Origin: Comamonadaceae bacterium
GTDB lineage: Bacteria; Pseudomonadota; Gammaproteobacteria; Burkholderiales; Burkholderiaceae_C
NCBI GenBank assembly: GCA_947375135.1
Contig: CANCER010000013.1
Span: 1 to 64,000, forward strand
Direction of reading: 5' to 3'
DNA: 64,000 bases
The notes under the pieces were generated by a model. That model ran no database searches. It worked only from the letters and a program-made list of their open reading frames with translations, and was not told the DNA's origin. The position numbers and the translations under genes were made by a program. This document shows, piece after piece, positions 8,142-18,008 of this stretch; positions within the stretch are counted from its first letter, which is position 1, and every line of letters begins with the position of its first letter.

Positions 8142-9245
8142 ATGCCAGAAATTCTTGTTCACACCACAGCGGGTCAGGCCCGCGTTGTCATGCGTCGCGG
8201 CACGCAGGACACCGAGTTGCCGCCCTTGTGGTTGCGCGCCCGCAGCCCGGACCCGACGCAACGCGACACCGTCACCGGCCAGCGCCTGATGAACCCGCAT
8301 CTGCTGCCCGATGACTTGTACCTGCTGGACGCGCGCTTCGAAAACGAGCTGGTGCACCTGTCCTTCAGCGACGGCTTTGCCGGCCACTTTGATCCGACCG
8401 AACTGCTGCAAGGCACGGTGCTGACCACCGGCTGCCCCGCCGCACGGCCCTGGCGCGCCGACCTGCAACCCCTGCCGGTCTACCTGTGGGCTGATTTGCA
8501 AGATGAAGCGGTACTTTTTCGTGCCCTGCGGGACTTCATTGAACGCGGCTTTCTGCTGGTGAACGAGACGCCCACGCAGGCCGACTCGATCTTGCACATC
8601 GCCCAGCGCTTTGGCCATGTGCGCACCACCAATTTCGGCAGCTTCTTCGAGGTTTATTCGCGGCCTGACTCTACCGATCTGGCCTACCGCCCGGTCGCCC
8701 TGGGGCCGCATACCGACAACCCCTATCGCACGCCGGTACCCGGCATTCAAATCCTGCAATGCCTGCAAAACGAAACCTCGGGCGGCCTGTCCACCCTGGT
8801 CGACAGCCTGGCCGTGGCCGAACAACTGCGCGCCGAAGACCCGGAGGGTTTTGCCCTGCTGAGCCGCATTCCGGTGCGCTTTGAGTACCGCGATGCCACC
8901 ACCCACCTGGTGTCGGTCAAGCCCATGATTGAGCTGGATGGCGAAGGACAGATGACGGGTGTGCACTACAGCCCGCGCCTGGATGACATTCCGCTGATGT
9001 CCTTGGAGGACACACGCCGCTACCACGCCGCCCGCAAGCGCCTGGGCACATTGTTTGAAGACCCGCAGTACGAGCTGCGTTTTCGCCTCAATTCCGGTGA
9101 GATGATGATGTTTGACAACAACCGCGTGCTGCACGGCCGCACTTCCTTTGACCCGTCCGAGGGCCACCGCCAGCTGCAGGGCTGCTATGTGGACCGTGAC
9201 GGCCCCCGTAGCGAGTACTTGGTGCTACAACGAAAATTCGGCTGA
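8142..9245 (+). CDS. tmpA: TauD-like Fe(II)/2-oxoglutarate dioxygenase, probable 2-trimethylaminoethylphosphonate hydroxylase
   Basis: A 367-residue protein of the gamma-butyrobetaine-hydroxylase-like group: an N-terminal DUF971-type domain (residues 1-105) and a jelly-roll oxygenase domain. Iron ligands are visible as H190-x-D192 (GPHTDNPY) and H331 (RVLHGRTSF); the nearby Arg can bind 2-oxoglutarate. The Cys residues that hold zinc in the N-terminal domain of true butyrobetaine hydroxylases are absent (WLRARSPDPT in their place), which argues against carnitine synthesis. The next gene encodes an HD-domain oxygenase, and this exact pairing is TmpA/TmpB. TmpA hydroxylates 2-trimethylaminoethylphosphonate at C1 and TmpB cleaves the product to glycine betaine and phosphate. 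The start has GGAG about 10 bases upstream. Confidence 0.78.
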   Translation: MPEILVHTTAGQARVVMRRGTQDTELPPLWLRARSPDPTQRDTVTGQRLMNPHLLPDDLYLLDARFENELVHLSFSDGFAGHFDPTELLQGTVLTTGCPAARPWRADLQPLPVYLWADLQDEAVLFRALRDFIERGFLLVNETPTQADSILHIAQRFGHVRTTNFGSFFEVYSRPDSTDLAYRPVALGPHTDNPYRTPVPGIQILQCLQNETSGGLSTLVDSLAVAEQLRAEDPEGFALLSRIPVRFEYRDATTHLVSVKPMIELDGEGQMTGVHYSPRLDDIPLMSLEDTRRYHAARKRLGTLFEDPQYELRFRLNSGEMMMFDNNRVLHGRTSFDPSEGHRQLQGCYVDRDGPRSEYLVLQRKFG

Positions 9246-9285
9246 GCACCACGCCAAAGCCACCCCACACCTACAGGACAAGCAC

Positions 9286-9858
9286 ATGGAATCCGTTTCC
9301 TTTACCCAGATGAAAGACGGCACGCAGGAGGAATACGTATTCCTGCAAAAGCTGGAGCACGACTACATCCGCGCCCTGCCGGACAGGCTGCTGCTCGCAC
9401 TGGAGCGCCTGGGCGGCTCGCTGCAGGGCTACAAGCTTTCGCGCCTGGAGCATTCTCTGCAAAGCGCCTCGCGCGCCGAGGACGATGGCGCCGATATCGA
9501 GATGGTTGTGGCCGCACTGGTGCACGACCTGGGCGACGAGTTGGCACCGGACAACCACTCCCAGTTTGCCGCCAGCCTTCTCAAGCCCTATGTGCGGCCG
9601 GAAGTGACCTGGGTGATTGAGATGCACGGCTTGTTCCAGATGCAGTACTACGCCCACCACTATGGCAAGGACGCGGCCGGCCATCTGGCCTACAAAGACC
9701 ACCCCTGGTTTGACTCCGCACAGCGCTTTGTGGAGAAGTACGACCAGGCCGCGTTTGATCCCGCCTATCCAACCCGGCCGCTTGGCCACTTTGAGCCGAT
9801 GCTGCGCGAGGTGTTCAGCCGGAAACCCTTTGCGCAGGCCGCGCTTACTGCGGCGTAG
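9286..9858 (+). CDS. tmpB: HD-domain mixed-valent diiron oxygenase, probable C-P bond-cleaving partner of TmpA
   Basis: A 190-residue HD-domain protein related to PhnZ and myo-inositol oxygenase. Candidate diiron ligands are H56 (EHSLQ), H80-D81 (VHDLGD), H91, H114 (IEMHG) and an Asp in the C-terminal EKYDQAAFDP segment. H56 and H80 have the 24-residue spacing of PhnZ. The family uses an Fe(II)/Fe(III) centre and O2 to cleave 1-hydroxyphosphonates oxidatively. The start at ATG 9286 is chosen for an AGGA sequence just upstream; the same frame stays open further 5' inside tmpA, but that part reads as noise. It lies 40 bp after tmpA, so the two form an operon. It converges with a methyltransferase gene and overlaps its 3' end by 14 bp. 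Confidence 0.78.
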   Translation: MESVSFTQMKDGTQEEYVFLQKLEHDYIRALPDRLLLALERLGGSLQGYKLSRLEHSLQSASRAEDDGADIEMVVAALVHDLGDELAPDNHSQFAASLLKPYVRPEVTWVIEMHGLFQMQYYAHHYGKDAAGHLAYKDHPWFDSAQRFVEKYDQAAFDPAYPTRPLGHFEPMLREVFSRKPFAQAALTAA

Positions 9859-11095
9859 CCTTTTCGACGGCGGACAGGCGCCATAGCGACGTGATCTCCG
9901 CGCTGCGCGCCGCGTGCAACGGATCGGTGGCGTCCGCAGCCTTGGCGTGCACCGGCTTCACATCCATATGCGCTTTGACGCGCAAGCCCGCAGACGCGAT
10001 GGCCGCCAGCAGTTCGGCGCGGGTGCGCAGCCCCAGGTGTTCGGCCAGGTTGGACAAAATCAGCCAGCCCTCGCCCTTGGGGGTCAGGTGGGCGACCAGG
10101 CCGTTGAGAAAACCCAGCAACATGGCGCTGCCTTCGTCGTACACCGCATGCTCTATGGGTGAGCTGGCACGTGCTGGCAGCCAGGGCGGGTTGCAGACAA
10201 TGATATCGGCCAGTCCTTCGGGAAACAGATTGGCCTTTTGCAGCTCCACGCTGGCACTGACTTCCAGCCGGGCGAAATTGTCCGCGGCGCAGGCCAGCGC
10301 ACGGTCATCCAGGTCGGTGGCCACCACATGGCCGATACCACGGCGCACCAGCACGGCAGCCAGCACGCCGGTGCCGGTGCCGATGTCGAATGCCGTCAGC
10401 GCAGCCGGGTTCTTGGCCAGCGGCGCGGTGGCCACCAGGCCGACGTACTCGCCGCGCAGGGGGGAGTACACGCCATAGTAAGGGTGGATGCGGTTGTGGG
10501 GTGCCTCGCCCAGTGCGGGAACTTCGACGCCGTTCTTGCGCCACTCAAAGGCGCTGATCAGGCCCAGCAACTCGCGCATGGAGGCGACGCTGGTGCCCTC
10601 GCCTTCTGCAGCCATGCCCCAGGCCTGGGCACAGGCCAGGCGCGCATCCGGGCTGCGGCGCAGGGCCAGACCGTAATCCCCCTCAAACGACAGCAGCACC
10701 ATGCCCAGCACGCGGGCGCGCTGCGCCTGGGCCTGGCGGTGCACATGGAAGCCCTTGGCGGCAGCGGCAGCCGCTTCTTCGGGTGTGTGGCGCACATCCT
10801 TGAAGCCGGTCTGGCGGGGCCGGCGGCCGCGCTTGTCGGTGCTGGCGCTCTGGTCGATGCGGCGGCCCAGGGCCTGCAGCATCTGGCGCGCGTTCTGGAA
10901 GTCGCCGCGCCACAACAGGGCCGTGCCTTCGCAGGCCAGGCGGTAGGCGGTGTCGGCACTCATGGTGTCATCAGCCAGGATTACTTTTTTGGGCGCTGCT
11001 GCGCCGCGTTCGGAGCGCCAGCGGGCGCTGCACTCCACGCCGCCCTCCTGCCAGTGAATCGTGGGGATGGAGGTGACTTGGTTGAAAGATGTCAT
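9845..11095 (-). CDS. class I SAM-dependent methyltransferase (small-domain MTase type)
   Basis: A 416-residue protein. Residues 1-200 form an N-terminal extension with no motif I recognise. The C-terminal half is a Rossmann methyltransferase with motif I FDIGTGTG (236-243), an acidic ribose-binding Asp (VATDLDD) and catalytic NPPW (302-305). NPPW/NPPY motifs methylate exocyclic or glutamine nitrogens in RNA, DNA or release factors, as in PrmC and RsmC relatives. The substrate cannot be named from sequence. It is 18 bp downstream of queF on the same strand, hinting at RNA modification. Confidence 0.72.
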   Translation of the reverse strand: MTSFNQVTSIPTIHWQEGGVECSARWRSERGAAAPKKVILADDTMSADTAYRLACEGTALLWRGDFQNARQMLQALGRRIDQSASTDKRGRRPRQTGFKDVRHTPEEAAAAAAKGFHVHRQAQAQRARVLGMVLLSFEGDYGLALRRSPDARLACAQAWGMAAEGEGTSVASMRELLGLISAFEWRKNGVEVPALGEAPHNRIHPYYGVYSPLRGEYVGLVATAPLAKNPAALTAFDIGTGTGVLAAVLVRRGIGHVVATDLDDRALACAADNFARLEVSASVELQKANLFPEGLADIIVCNPPWLPARASSPIEHAVYDEGSAMLLGFLNGLVAHLTPKGEGWLILSNLAEHLGLRTRAELLAAIASAGLRVKAHMDVKPVHAKAADATDPLHAARSAEITSLWRLSAVEKATPQ

Positions 11096-11113
11096 GGATT
11101 GCGGCCTGTTGGC

Positions 11114-11962
11114 CTATTGCCTCGCGTTGCGGGAGTTGACAGGCAAAGCCTGCGGATGGCTGGTGCGGAAGGGGTTGATGTCGAGCCCGCCGCGCCGGGT
11201 GTAACGCGCATAGACGGTGAGCCGGCTCGGTTTGCAGCGGGTCCAGATGTCCATGAAAATCCGCTCCACGCATTGCTCGTGGAACTCGTTGTGGTTTCTG
11301 AAACTGACGATGTATTGCAGCAGGCCTTCGTGCGCCATCTGAGGGCCGGTGTAGCTGATCTGCACCGTGCCCCAGTCGGGCTGGCCGGTGACCAGGCAAT
11401 TGCTTTTGAGCAGGTTGCTGACTAGCACTTCGTGCACCGGCGATTCGTCTGCGGTGTTGGCCGTGAGCAGATCGGGCGCGGGCTGGTAGCGCGTGCAGTC
11501 AATGTCCAGGCGGTCCAGGCTCAGGCCGTCGAGTTCGTAAATGGGCTCGCGGTCAAACAGCTCGGGAGCGATCATGCGCACGCCCACGGACGACTGCACC
11601 ACCGCACCGCGCCACACCGCTTCGTTGATGTCGGCACGCAGGCGGGCCAGCACCTCGGAGGCGTCGGCAAAACGGCTGTTGTTGAAGCTGTTGAGGTAGA
11701 GCTTGAAGGACTTGCTCTCGACGATGTTGACCGACTCGCAGGGGATGGTGAAGTGCACCAGGGCGAGCTGCGGCTTGCCGCGCAGGTTGAGCCAGCTCAG
11801 CTCGTAGGCGGTCCAGATATCGGCACCAAAAAACGGGCAGGCAGCGGTGATGCCGATCTCGGCGCGTTTGACGGCACGGGGAATGGGAAACAGCAGGGAG
11901 GCGTCGTACTGGTCCATGTAGGCGGAGGCCTTGCCGAGTTGCGATTGTTCAGGTGTATTCAT
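11114..11962 (-). CDS. queF: NADPH-dependent 7-cyano-7-deazaguanine reductase
   Basis: A 282-residue long-form (YqcD/QueF type II) reductase of the tunnelling fold. It reduces preQ0 to preQ1 in queuosine biosynthesis, the last soluble step before insertion at position 34 of GUN-anticodon tRNAs. Visible signatures are the NADPH motif region [13 protein letters not shown], a catalytic Cys in [14 protein letters not shown] with the following Asp, and a C-terminal HEQCVERIF segment. The length matches the E. coli enzyme (282). It precedes the methyltransferase gene by 18 bp and follows an alpha/beta hydrolase gene on the same strand. Confidence is high. Confidence 0.95.
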   Translation of the reverse strand: MNTPEQSQLGKASAYMDQYDASLLFPIPRAVKRAEIGITAACPFFGADIWTAYELSWLNLRGKPQLALVHFTIPCESVNIVESKSFKLYLNSFNNSRFADASEVLARLRADINEAVWRGAVVQSSVGVRMIAPELFDREPIYELDGLSLDRLDIDCTRYQPAPDLLTANTADESPVHEVLVSNLLKSNCLVTGQPDWGTVQISYTGPQMAHEGLLQYIVSFRNHNEFHEQCVERIFMDIWTRCKPSRLTVYARYTRRGGLDINPFRTSHPQALPVNSRNARQ

Positions 11963-11993
11963 GGGGAGTTCGGATGGATGAGCGCGTGGCAGA

Positions 11994-12920
11994 TCATGCG
12001 CCTGTGGCGGTGCGCAATTGCGCTGCCTGCAGATGGGGAATCAGGGCTTGCAGCATGAGTTGCACGCCTTGGGGCGCCAGGTCGTGGCCCATGCCGTCTA
12101 TGCCTTTGAGTGTGGCACCGGGGATGCGGCGGGCTGTGTCTTCGGCATTGGCAAAGGGCACCAGCGGGTCGGCACGGCCATGCAGCACCAGCGTCGGACA
12201 TGTGATGCGGGACAACAGTGCCGCGCGCTCACTATCCGTCATCACGGCCAGCATCTGGCGCTTGGTGCCAATGGGGCGGTAGCTGCGGCGGTAGGCTAGC
12301 CGCAGTTGCGCACGCATCACGTCGACAGGAATGGGAAATGCCGGGCCGGCAACGGTTTGCAAGAATTTCTGGAAGTGCGCCACCACTGACTCTTCGTCAT
12401 GCCCGGCCGGTCGGGTCATCATCACCTTGAGCACATGGGGTAGCGGGCCGGGCAAGCCCTTGGCTCCGCTGCTGCTCATGATGCTGGTGAGGCTGAGCAC
12501 ACGCCCGGGCGCGGCAATGGCCACGCGCTGCGCGATCATGCCGCCCATGCTCAGGCCCACCACATGGGCGCGGGCTATGCCCAGCGCATCCAGCACGCCG
12601 ATGGCGTCAGCCGCCATGTCGCGCAAGGGGTAAGGCGGCTGGGGGTGCATGCCCAGTTGCAGCCTGACCATGGTCCAGGTCACCTTCGGGTTGCCCAGGT
12701 GGTCCAGAGCGGCGCTCAGGCCAATGTCGCGGTTATCAAAGCGCACCACGCGGTAACCCGTAGCCAGCAGCGCCTGCACAAAGGCGTCCGGCCAGTCCAC
12801 CAACTGCCCGCCCAGGCCCATGATCAGCAGGACGACAGGACGCTGTTTGTGTGCCGGATCGGCGACGGTGCTGGCCGAGTCTTCGACTTCGATGTGAAGT
12901 CCGTTGGCTTGGACCTTCAT
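11994..12920 (-). CDS. alpha/beta-fold hydrolase
   Basis: A 308-residue cytoplasmic hydrolase with oxyanion region IMGLGGQ (33-39), nucleophile elbow GLSMG with Ser124, late Asp in [11 protein letters not shown] and catalytic His in GMGHDL. It resembles the epoxide hydrolase/lactonase/esterase branch (including EstB- and aclacinomycin methylesterase-like proteins), for which substrate cannot be inferred. Its ATG overlaps the yaaA stop by four bases (ATGA), so the two are translationally coupled. Confidence 0.8.
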   Translation of the reverse strand: MKVQANGLHIEVEDSASTVADPAHKQRPVVLLIMGLGGQLVDWPDAFVQALLATGYRVVRFDNRDIGLSAALDHLGNPKVTWTMVRLQLGMHPQPPYPLRDMAADAIGVLDALGIARAHVVGLSMGGMIAQRVAIAAPGRVLSLTSIMSSSGAKGLPGPLPHVLKVMMTRPAGHDEESVVAHFQKFLQTVAGPAFPIPVDVMRAQLRLAYRRSYRPIGTKRQMLAVMTDSERAALLSRITCPTLVLHGRADPLVPFANAEDTARRIPGATLKGIDGMGHDLAPQGVQLMLQALIPHLQAAQLRTATGA

Positions 12921-13687
12921 GCGGCGCGCCTGAACACGAGCTTGAGCGGTGTCGAGGCCTTGGCGTCAAAGGCGTAGCCCTCGCTGTCAAAGGCCTTGAG
13001 CTGGTCGGTATGCGTGAGCTTGTTGACGGTGGCGTAGCGTGCCATCAGGCCGCGTGCGCGCTTGGCAAAAAAGCTGACGATCTTGTATTGCCCGGCCTTG
13101 TACTCCTGGAACACGCAGTCCACCACCTGCGCCTTCAGGGCCCTGGTATCGACCGCCTTGAAATATTCCTGCGACGCGAGGTTGACAACGACGGGGCTGG
13201 CGTCTTTGCGCAGGCGTGTGTTCAGGTATTCAGAAATCCGGCTGCCCCAAAAGGCGTACAGGTTGTTGCCAACCGGGTTGGGCAGCTGTGTACCCATCTC
13301 CAGGCGATAGGGCTGCATCAAGTCCAGGGGGCGCAGCACGCCATACAAGCCGCTCAGAATGCACACATGGTCCTGCGCCCAGGCCAGGTCGTCGGCAGCC
13401 AGGCTGCGCGCGTCCAATCCGCCATAGACATCGCCATCAAAGGCCAGCGCAGCCTGCCGGGCGTTCTTCTCAGAAGCGCGGGTAGACCAGGCCTGGTAAC
13501 GCGCCACATTGAGCGCACTGAGCTTGTCACTGAGGTCCATGAGTTCGGCAATCTGCTGCGGCGACTGGGTGCGCAGTACGTCGATCAGGACTTTGGACTC
13601 TTTGACGAACAGCGGCGCAGTGTGCGGCTGACCCTGCAACGGCGTCTCGTAATCCAGGGATTTGGCGGGGGATAGAAGGAACAGCAT
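12917..13687 (-). CDS. yaaA: peroxide stress protein YaaA
   Basis: A 256-residue DUF328/UPF0246 protein starting MLFLLSPAKSLDYE, the family signature. YaaA lowers intracellular free iron and DNA/protein damage during hydrogen peroxide stress; the E. coli protein has 258 residues. The frame is open a further 63 codons upstream, but that part is low-quality sequence and the family always starts at MLFLLSPAK. It overlaps the downstream hydrolase by ATGA. No OxyR site was recognised upstream. Confidence 0.93.
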   Translation of the reverse strand: MLFLLSPAKSLDYETPLQGQPHTAPLFVKESKVLIDVLRTQSPQQIAELMDLSDKLSALNVARYQAWSTRASEKNARQAALAFDGDVYGGLDARSLAADDLAWAQDHVCILSGLYGVLRPLDLMQPYRLEMGTQLPNPVGNNLYAFWGSRISEYLNTRLRKDASPVVVNLASQEYFKAVDTRALKAQVVDCVFQEYKAGQYKIVSFFAKRARGLMARYATVNKLTHTDQLKAFDSEGYAFDAKASTPLKLVFRRAA

Positions 13688-13824
13688 GTGCCCATTATCC
13701 CGCTTGGGCGCAGCGGGGAGCGTGGGGGCAACAATCCTGCGCCGGGCCGTCCCAAGCAGGATTAGCCCCCTCGGGGGGGCAGCGAACCACGCGCAGCGGG
13801 GAGCGTGGGGGCTCTTGCTCCTAT

Positions 13825-14190
13825 CTAGACCCAATGCCAGCGTGTGAGCTCCATGGTGCCGTCCGGTTTGACCCAAACCGTTGCAACCACCAGCTGGCGC
13901 TTGCCTTCGCCTTGCACCATCAGGTTCATGCTGTAGTTGGTGCCGGCCACCACTTGCCGGCGCGCATGTTTGATAGACAGCAGTTTGAGTTCGCTGCGCA
14001 TCCGCCTGGACTGCTCAGCAATCGCAAACCTGGCGGACCTCACCACCAGGTCCTCCTGCAGGGCCACGGATACCCACCCACCGGGAACGGGTTGAGTTTG
14101 CAGCTCGGTCGCATGGGCCGCACCGGGTAGAAAAGCCATGGCAGAAGCCACAGCCAGCGCCACAAGGACGCGACAAGACGCATTACGCAA
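13825..14190 (-). CDS. secreted cystatin-like protein
   Basis: A 121-residue protein with a Sec signal peptide (cleavage likely after AHA, residue 27) and a mature part of about 94 residues. The mature domain carries the cystatin inhibitor signature Q-V-V-A-G followed by TNY, preceded by an N-terminal Gly (VPGGW) and followed by a late Trp (RWHW). These are the three wedge elements of cystatins that block papain-like cysteine proteases. Bacterial cystatins are uncommon and usually periplasmic. No protease gene is adjacent, so the target is unknown. Confidence 0.68.
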   Translation of the reverse strand: MRNASCRVLVALAVASAMAFLPGAAHATELQTQPVPGGWVSVALQEDLVVRSARFAIAEQSRRMRSELKLLSIKHARRQVVAGTNYSMNLMVQGEGKRQLVVATVWVKPDGTMELTRWHWV

Positions 14191-14316
14191 TTTGGTTACT
14201 CTTTATTGGATGAATTATTGGTAACCAGGGAAATCGCGCGACTTCAATGGCCATCCATGCAACGAAGAGTCAGCCCTTTGCGTTGACAAGCGCACAGGGG
14301 CGCCGCCCGAGACTTT

Positions 14317-14619
14317 TTAGTGCGGCTCGGCTTCGTGCGGCATTTGCACGAAAATAAAGGTCACTTTGCGCACCACAGGCAGCACCACCAACAGAGTGGG
14401 AAAGGCAATGACCCACGACAAAGCCCACGAACCCAGCCACAGCGGCAAAAAACCCGGAGCCGGGCCGGCACTGCGCAAGGTGCTCACCAGCGAGATCACG
14501 CAAGTCATGATGATGGACAGAAAAAACGGCATCACAAAGGCAGAGTAGCGTGTATGCAGCAGTGCCATACCCCAGGGGCCGGTACGCAGTTTACGTTGCG
14601 TGGTTTCGGATGGTGTCAT
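14317..14619 (-). CDS. DUF2798 family small membrane protein
   Basis: A 100-residue protein with two predicted transmembrane helices: FVMPFFLSIIMTCVISLVST and a second in LPLWLGSWALSWVIAFPTLL with VVLPVVRKV. This two-helix layout, with Pro-rich turns and a basic cytoplasmic end, is that of DUF2798 proteins, whose function is unknown. The start at 14619 (MTPSETT) is preferred because the frame upstream reads as noise. It is divergent from valS. Confidence 0.7.
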   Translation of the reverse strand: MTPSETTQRKLRTGPWGMALLHTRYSAFVMPFFLSIIMTCVISLVSTLRSAGPAPGFLPLWLGSWALSWVIAFPTLLVVLPVVRKVTFIFVQMPHEAEPH

Positions 14620-14728
14620 GGGGCAAGATGGTAGCGCAGGCACCAATTCACTGCCGTGGCGGGGCCTTGTTCTGCGCAAACCAGCCATCCATGGGCCGGC
14701 CGGTAAAATCGATACTCGCTCTAATTGA

Positions 14729-17656
14729 ATGACCATGTCCGACCAAGCCACTCCCAGCCCCACAACTCCCTCCCCCGCCACCAGCACGCCCGAGCAACCG
14801 GGCCTGCAATCGCTGTCCAAATCGTTTGAACCGGCTGCGCTGGAAGCGCACTGGGGCCCCGAATGGGAAAAGCGCGGCTATGGCATTGCCGGCTACCGTG
14901 GCACGCAAAACCCCCTGGCCAGCGCCGCTTCGTTTGCCATCCAGCTGCCGCCCCCGAATGTGACCGGCACGCTGCACATGGGACACGCGTTCAACCAGAC
15001 CATCATGGACAGCCTGACGCGCTACCACCGCATGTCCGGCTTCAACACCGCCTGGATTCCCGGCACCGACCACGCAGGTATTGCCACGCAAATCGTGGTG
15101 GAGCGCCAGCTCGCCGACCAGAAGGTCAGCCGCCACGACCTGGGCCGCACCGACTTTGTGAAAAAAGTCTGGGAATGGAAAGAAAAGAGTGGCAACACCA
15201 TCACCACCCAGATGCGCCGCATGGGCGACAGCGTGGACTGGAGCCGCGAGTACTTCACCATGGACCCAAAACTGTCCAAAACGGTGACCGAGACCTTTGT
15301 GCAGCTCTATGAGCAGGGCCTTATCTACCGTGGCAAGCGCCTGGTCAACTGGGACCCGGTGCTGATGAGCGCGGTGAGCGATCTGGAAGTGGAGAGCGAG
15401 GAAGAAGACGGCTCCATGTGGCACATCCGCTACCCGTTGGCCGATGGCAGCGGCGACATCACTGTCGCTACCACCCGCCCCGAGACCATGCTGGGCGACG
15501 TGGCCGTGATGGTGCACCCCGAAGACGAGCGCTACATGGCCCTGATCGGCAAAATGGTGAGGCTGCCCTTGTGCGACCGCGAGATCCCGGTCATTGCCGA
15601 CGATTACGTGGACAAGGCCTTCGGCACCGGTGTGGTCAAGGTCACGCCCGCGCACGACCAGAACGACTACGCCGTCGGCCAGCGCCATAAGCTGCCCATG
15701 ATTTGCGTGCTGACGCTGGACGCCAAGATCAACGCAAACGCCCCTGCCGCCTACCAGGGCCTGGACCGTTTTGTTGCCCGCAAGAAAGTGGTGGCCGATC
15801 TGGAAGCCGGCGGCTTCCTGGTCGAAGTGAAGAAGCACAAGCTGATGGTGCCGCGCTGCGCCCGCACCGGCCAGGTGATCGAGCCCATGCTGACCGACCA
15901 GTGGTTTGTCGCCATGAACCAGATCGGCCAGGGCGATGCCACCGGCAAATCCATCGCGCAAAAAGCGATTGATGCCGTGCAGTCCGGCGAAGTGCGCTTT
16001 GTGCCCGAGAACTGGGTCAACACCTACAACCAGTGGATGAACAACATCACCGACTGGTGCATCAGCCGCCAACTCTGGTGGGGCCACCAGATCCCGGCCT
16101 GGTACGACGAAGACGGCAATGTGATCGTCGCCCGCAACGAAGAAGAAGCCCAGGCCAAGGCCCCGGGCAAGACCCTGCGTCGCGATGAGGATGTGCTCGA
16201 CACCTGGTACTCCAGCGCGCTGGTGCCATTCAGCACCATGGGGTGGCCCGAGAAGACTGAGGACTACGACCTGTATCTGCCCAGCAGCACCCTGGTCACC
16301 GGCTACGACATCATCTTCTTCTGGGTCGCCCGGATGATCATGATGACCACGCACTTCACCGGCAAAGTACCCTTCAAACACGTCTACATCCATGGCCTGG
16401 TGCGCGACGCGCAGGGCAAGAAGATGAGCAAGTCCGAAGGCAATGTGCTCGACCCGGTGGACCTGATCGACGGCATCTCCCTGGAGCCTCTGCTCGACAA
16501 ACGCACCACCGGTCTGCGCAAGCCCGAGACAGCGCCCGCCGTGCGCAAAAACACGCAAAAGGAATTCCCAGAAGGCATTCCGGCCTATGGTGCCGATGCC
16601 CTGCGCTTCACCTTTGCCGCACTGGCGTCCCTGGGCCGCAGCATCAACTTCGACAGCAAGCGCTGCGAGGGCTACCGCAACTTCTGCAACAAGCTGTGGA
16701 ACGCCACCCGCTTTGTGCTGATGAACTGCGAAGGCCAGGACTGCGGCCTGCTGGAGCACACCAAGGAGCAATGCTCCGTGGGTGGCCCGGCCCATGGCTA
16801 CCTGCGCTTTACGGCGGCCGACCGCTGGATCGTCTCACTGCTGCAAAAGACTGAAAGCCAAGTGGCCCAGGGCTTTGAAGAGTACCGCTTGGACAACGTG
16901 GCCAACACGATTTACGACTTTGTCTGGAACGAGTTCTGCGACTGGTACCTGGAAATCGCCAAGGTGCAAATCCAGACCGGCGACGACGCGCAAAAGCGCG
17001 GCACCCGCCGCACGCTGATCCGCACACTCGAAACCATTCTGCGTCTGGCCCATCCGGTGATCCCGTTTATCTCCGAAGAGCTGTGGCAAAAAGTGGCGCC
17101 CGTGGCAGGTCGCGCGGGCCCCTCGGTCAGCATCGCAGCCTATCCCGTGAGCCAGCCTGAGCGCATTGACGAAGCGGCCATTGCACAGATCGTCAAACTC
17201 AAGCTGCTGGTGGATGCCTGCCGCAACCTGCGTGGCGAGATGAGCGTGCCGCCCAGCACCCGCCTGCCGCTGTATGTTGTGGCGCAAAACGCGGCCGAAG
17301 CCGCCTTCCTGCAAACCTCCGCGCCGATTCTGCAAGCATTGGCCAAACTCAACGAGGTCAAGCTGTTTGCCGACGAAGCCTCTTGGCAAGCTGCGGCGCA
17401 GGCCGCCCCCGTGGCCGTGGTGGGCGACGCGCGCATCTGCCTGCACATGGAAGTGGACGTAGCAGCAGAGAAGCTGCGTCTGGGCAAGGAAGTGGCGCGA
17501 CTCGAAGGCGAAATCGCCAGGGCCCATGGCAAGCTCTCCAACGAGGCTTTCGTGGCCAAGGCCCCGCCGGCCGTGATTGAGCAGGAACGCAAGCGCGTGG
17601 CGGGCTTCTCCGACACCGTGGTCAAGATGCGCGATCAGTTAGCGCGTCTGGGCTAA
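14729..17656 (+). CDS. valS: valine--tRNA ligase
   Basis: A 975-residue class I aminoacyl-tRNA synthetase. It has the HIGH signature as [11 protein letters not shown] after PPNVTG, a long CP1 editing insertion, the KMSKS signature as KKMSKSEGN, an anticodon-binding domain and a C-terminal coiled coil ([21 protein letters not shown] region) that contacts tRNA. It charges tRNA-Val and edits mischarged threonine. Two nearby ATGs (14729 and 14735) are possible starts; neither has a strong ribosome binding site. It is transcribed alone and converges on the TusA-like gene. Confidence 0.97.
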   Translation: MTMSDQATPSPTTPSPATSTPEQPGLQSLSKSFEPAALEAHWGPEWEKRGYGIAGYRGTQNPLASAASFAIQLPPPNVTGTLHMGHAFNQTIMDSLTRYHRMSGFNTAWIPGTDHAGIATQIVVERQLADQKVSRHDLGRTDFVKKVWEWKEKSGNTITTQMRRMGDSVDWSREYFTMDPKLSKTVTETFVQLYEQGLIYRGKRLVNWDPVLMSAVSDLEVESEEEDGSMWHIRYPLADGSGDITVATTRPETMLGDVAVMVHPEDERYMALIGKMVRLPLCDREIPVIADDYVDKAFGTGVVKVTPAHDQNDYAVGQRHKLPMICVLTLDAKINANAPAAYQGLDRFVARKKVVADLEAGGFLVEVKKHKLMVPRCARTGQVIEPMLTDQWFVAMNQIGQGDATGKSIAQKAIDAVQSGEVRFVPENWVNTYNQWMNNITDWCISRQLWWGHQIPAWYDEDGNVIVARNEEEAQAKAPGKTLRRDEDVLDTWYSSALVPFSTMGWPEKTEDYDLYLPSSTLVTGYDIIFFWVARMIMMTTHFTGKVPFKHVYIHGLVRDAQGKKMSKSEGNVLDPVDLIDGISLEPLLDKRTTGLRKPETAPAVRKNTQKEFPEGIPAYGADALRFTFAALASLGRSINFDSKRCEGYRNFCNKLWNATRFVLMNCEGQDCGLLEHTKEQCSVGGPAHGYLRFTAADRWIVSLLQKTESQVAQGFEEYRLDNVANTIYDFVWNEFCDWYLEIAKVQIQTGDDAQKRGTRRTLIRTLETILRLAHPVIPFISEELWQKVAPVAGRAGPSVSIAAYPVSQPERIDEAAIAQIVKLKLLVDACRNLRGEMSVPPSTRLPLYVVAQNAAEAAFLQTSAPILQALAKLNEVKLFADEASWQAAAQAAPVAVVGDARICLHMEVDVAAEKLRLGKEVARLEGEIARAHGKLSNEAFVAKAPPAVIEQERKRVAGFSDTVVKMRDQLARLG

Positions 17657-17687
17657 GTCCGGGCAGCGGTCTGTGCGACCGCTGTGT

Positions 17688-17722
17688 AAAAAAAAAGGAA
17701 GCGGGCTCTCGGGCCCGCTTCT
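17688..17722 (-). terminator. Rho-independent terminator of the tusA-like gene
   Basis: On the minus strand a 9-bp stem (GAAGCGGGC with GCCCGCTTC) is followed by a run of nine T. It lies just beyond the stop of the TusA-like gene and in the convergent gap with valS. On the plus strand the same hairpin lacks a T-run of comparable quality. Confidence 0.8.
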
Positions 17723-17727
17723 GCGTT

Positions 17728-17955
17728 TTAACGCCGGCGCAAAACGTGGATGTAATCCGTACCCAGCGTCTGCTGGTCCAGCAACTCGTTGCCGGTTTGT
17801 TTGGCAAAGGCCTGGAAATCACGCAGTGAGCCGGCATCGGTCGACACCACCTGAAGGACCTGGCCGCTTTGCAACTCCGCCAAAGCCTTTTTAGCCTTCA
17901 GTATGGGCAAGGGGCAGTTCAGGCCACGGGTGTCAATTTCTTTGTCGATCTGCAT
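17728..17955 (-). CDS. TusA/SirA-family sulfur carrier protein
   Basis: A 75-residue protein of the TusA fold. It contains the invariant CPxP motif (NCPLPILKAKKAL) with the active Cys at residue 14, preceded by DTRGL. Family members relay persulfide sulfur for tRNA 2-thiouridine or for sulfur metabolism. The start at 17955 gives the typical length; longer frames are not family-like. It lies 53 bp downstream of cysM on the same strand, which fits a sulfur-handling role. Which pathway it serves cannot be told from sequence. Confidence 0.9.
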   Translation of the reverse strand: MQIDKEIDTRGLNCPLPILKAKKALAELQSGQVLQVVSTDAGSLRDFQAFAKQTGNELLDQQTLGTDYIHVLRRR

Positions 17956-18008
17956 ATGTTTTCCTAGGTCCGTCGCATTGTAGGGTCGTGCAAGGCATGC
18001 GATGCCCT

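Noticed and set aside
8094-9167. 357-codon minus-strand frame inside tmpA
   Set aside because: tmpA carries all iron ligands in order; the antisense frame is composition-driven.
14648-16795. 715-codon open frame antisense to valS
   Set aside because: valS is unambiguous by motif and length; the antisense frame has no domain and no ribosome binding site.
17657-17687. Plus-strand terminator for valS from the CAGCGGT/ACCGCTG hairpin
   Set aside because: The stem is followed by TGT and then A-residues, not T, on the plus strand; the convergent minus-strand terminator is the better call.
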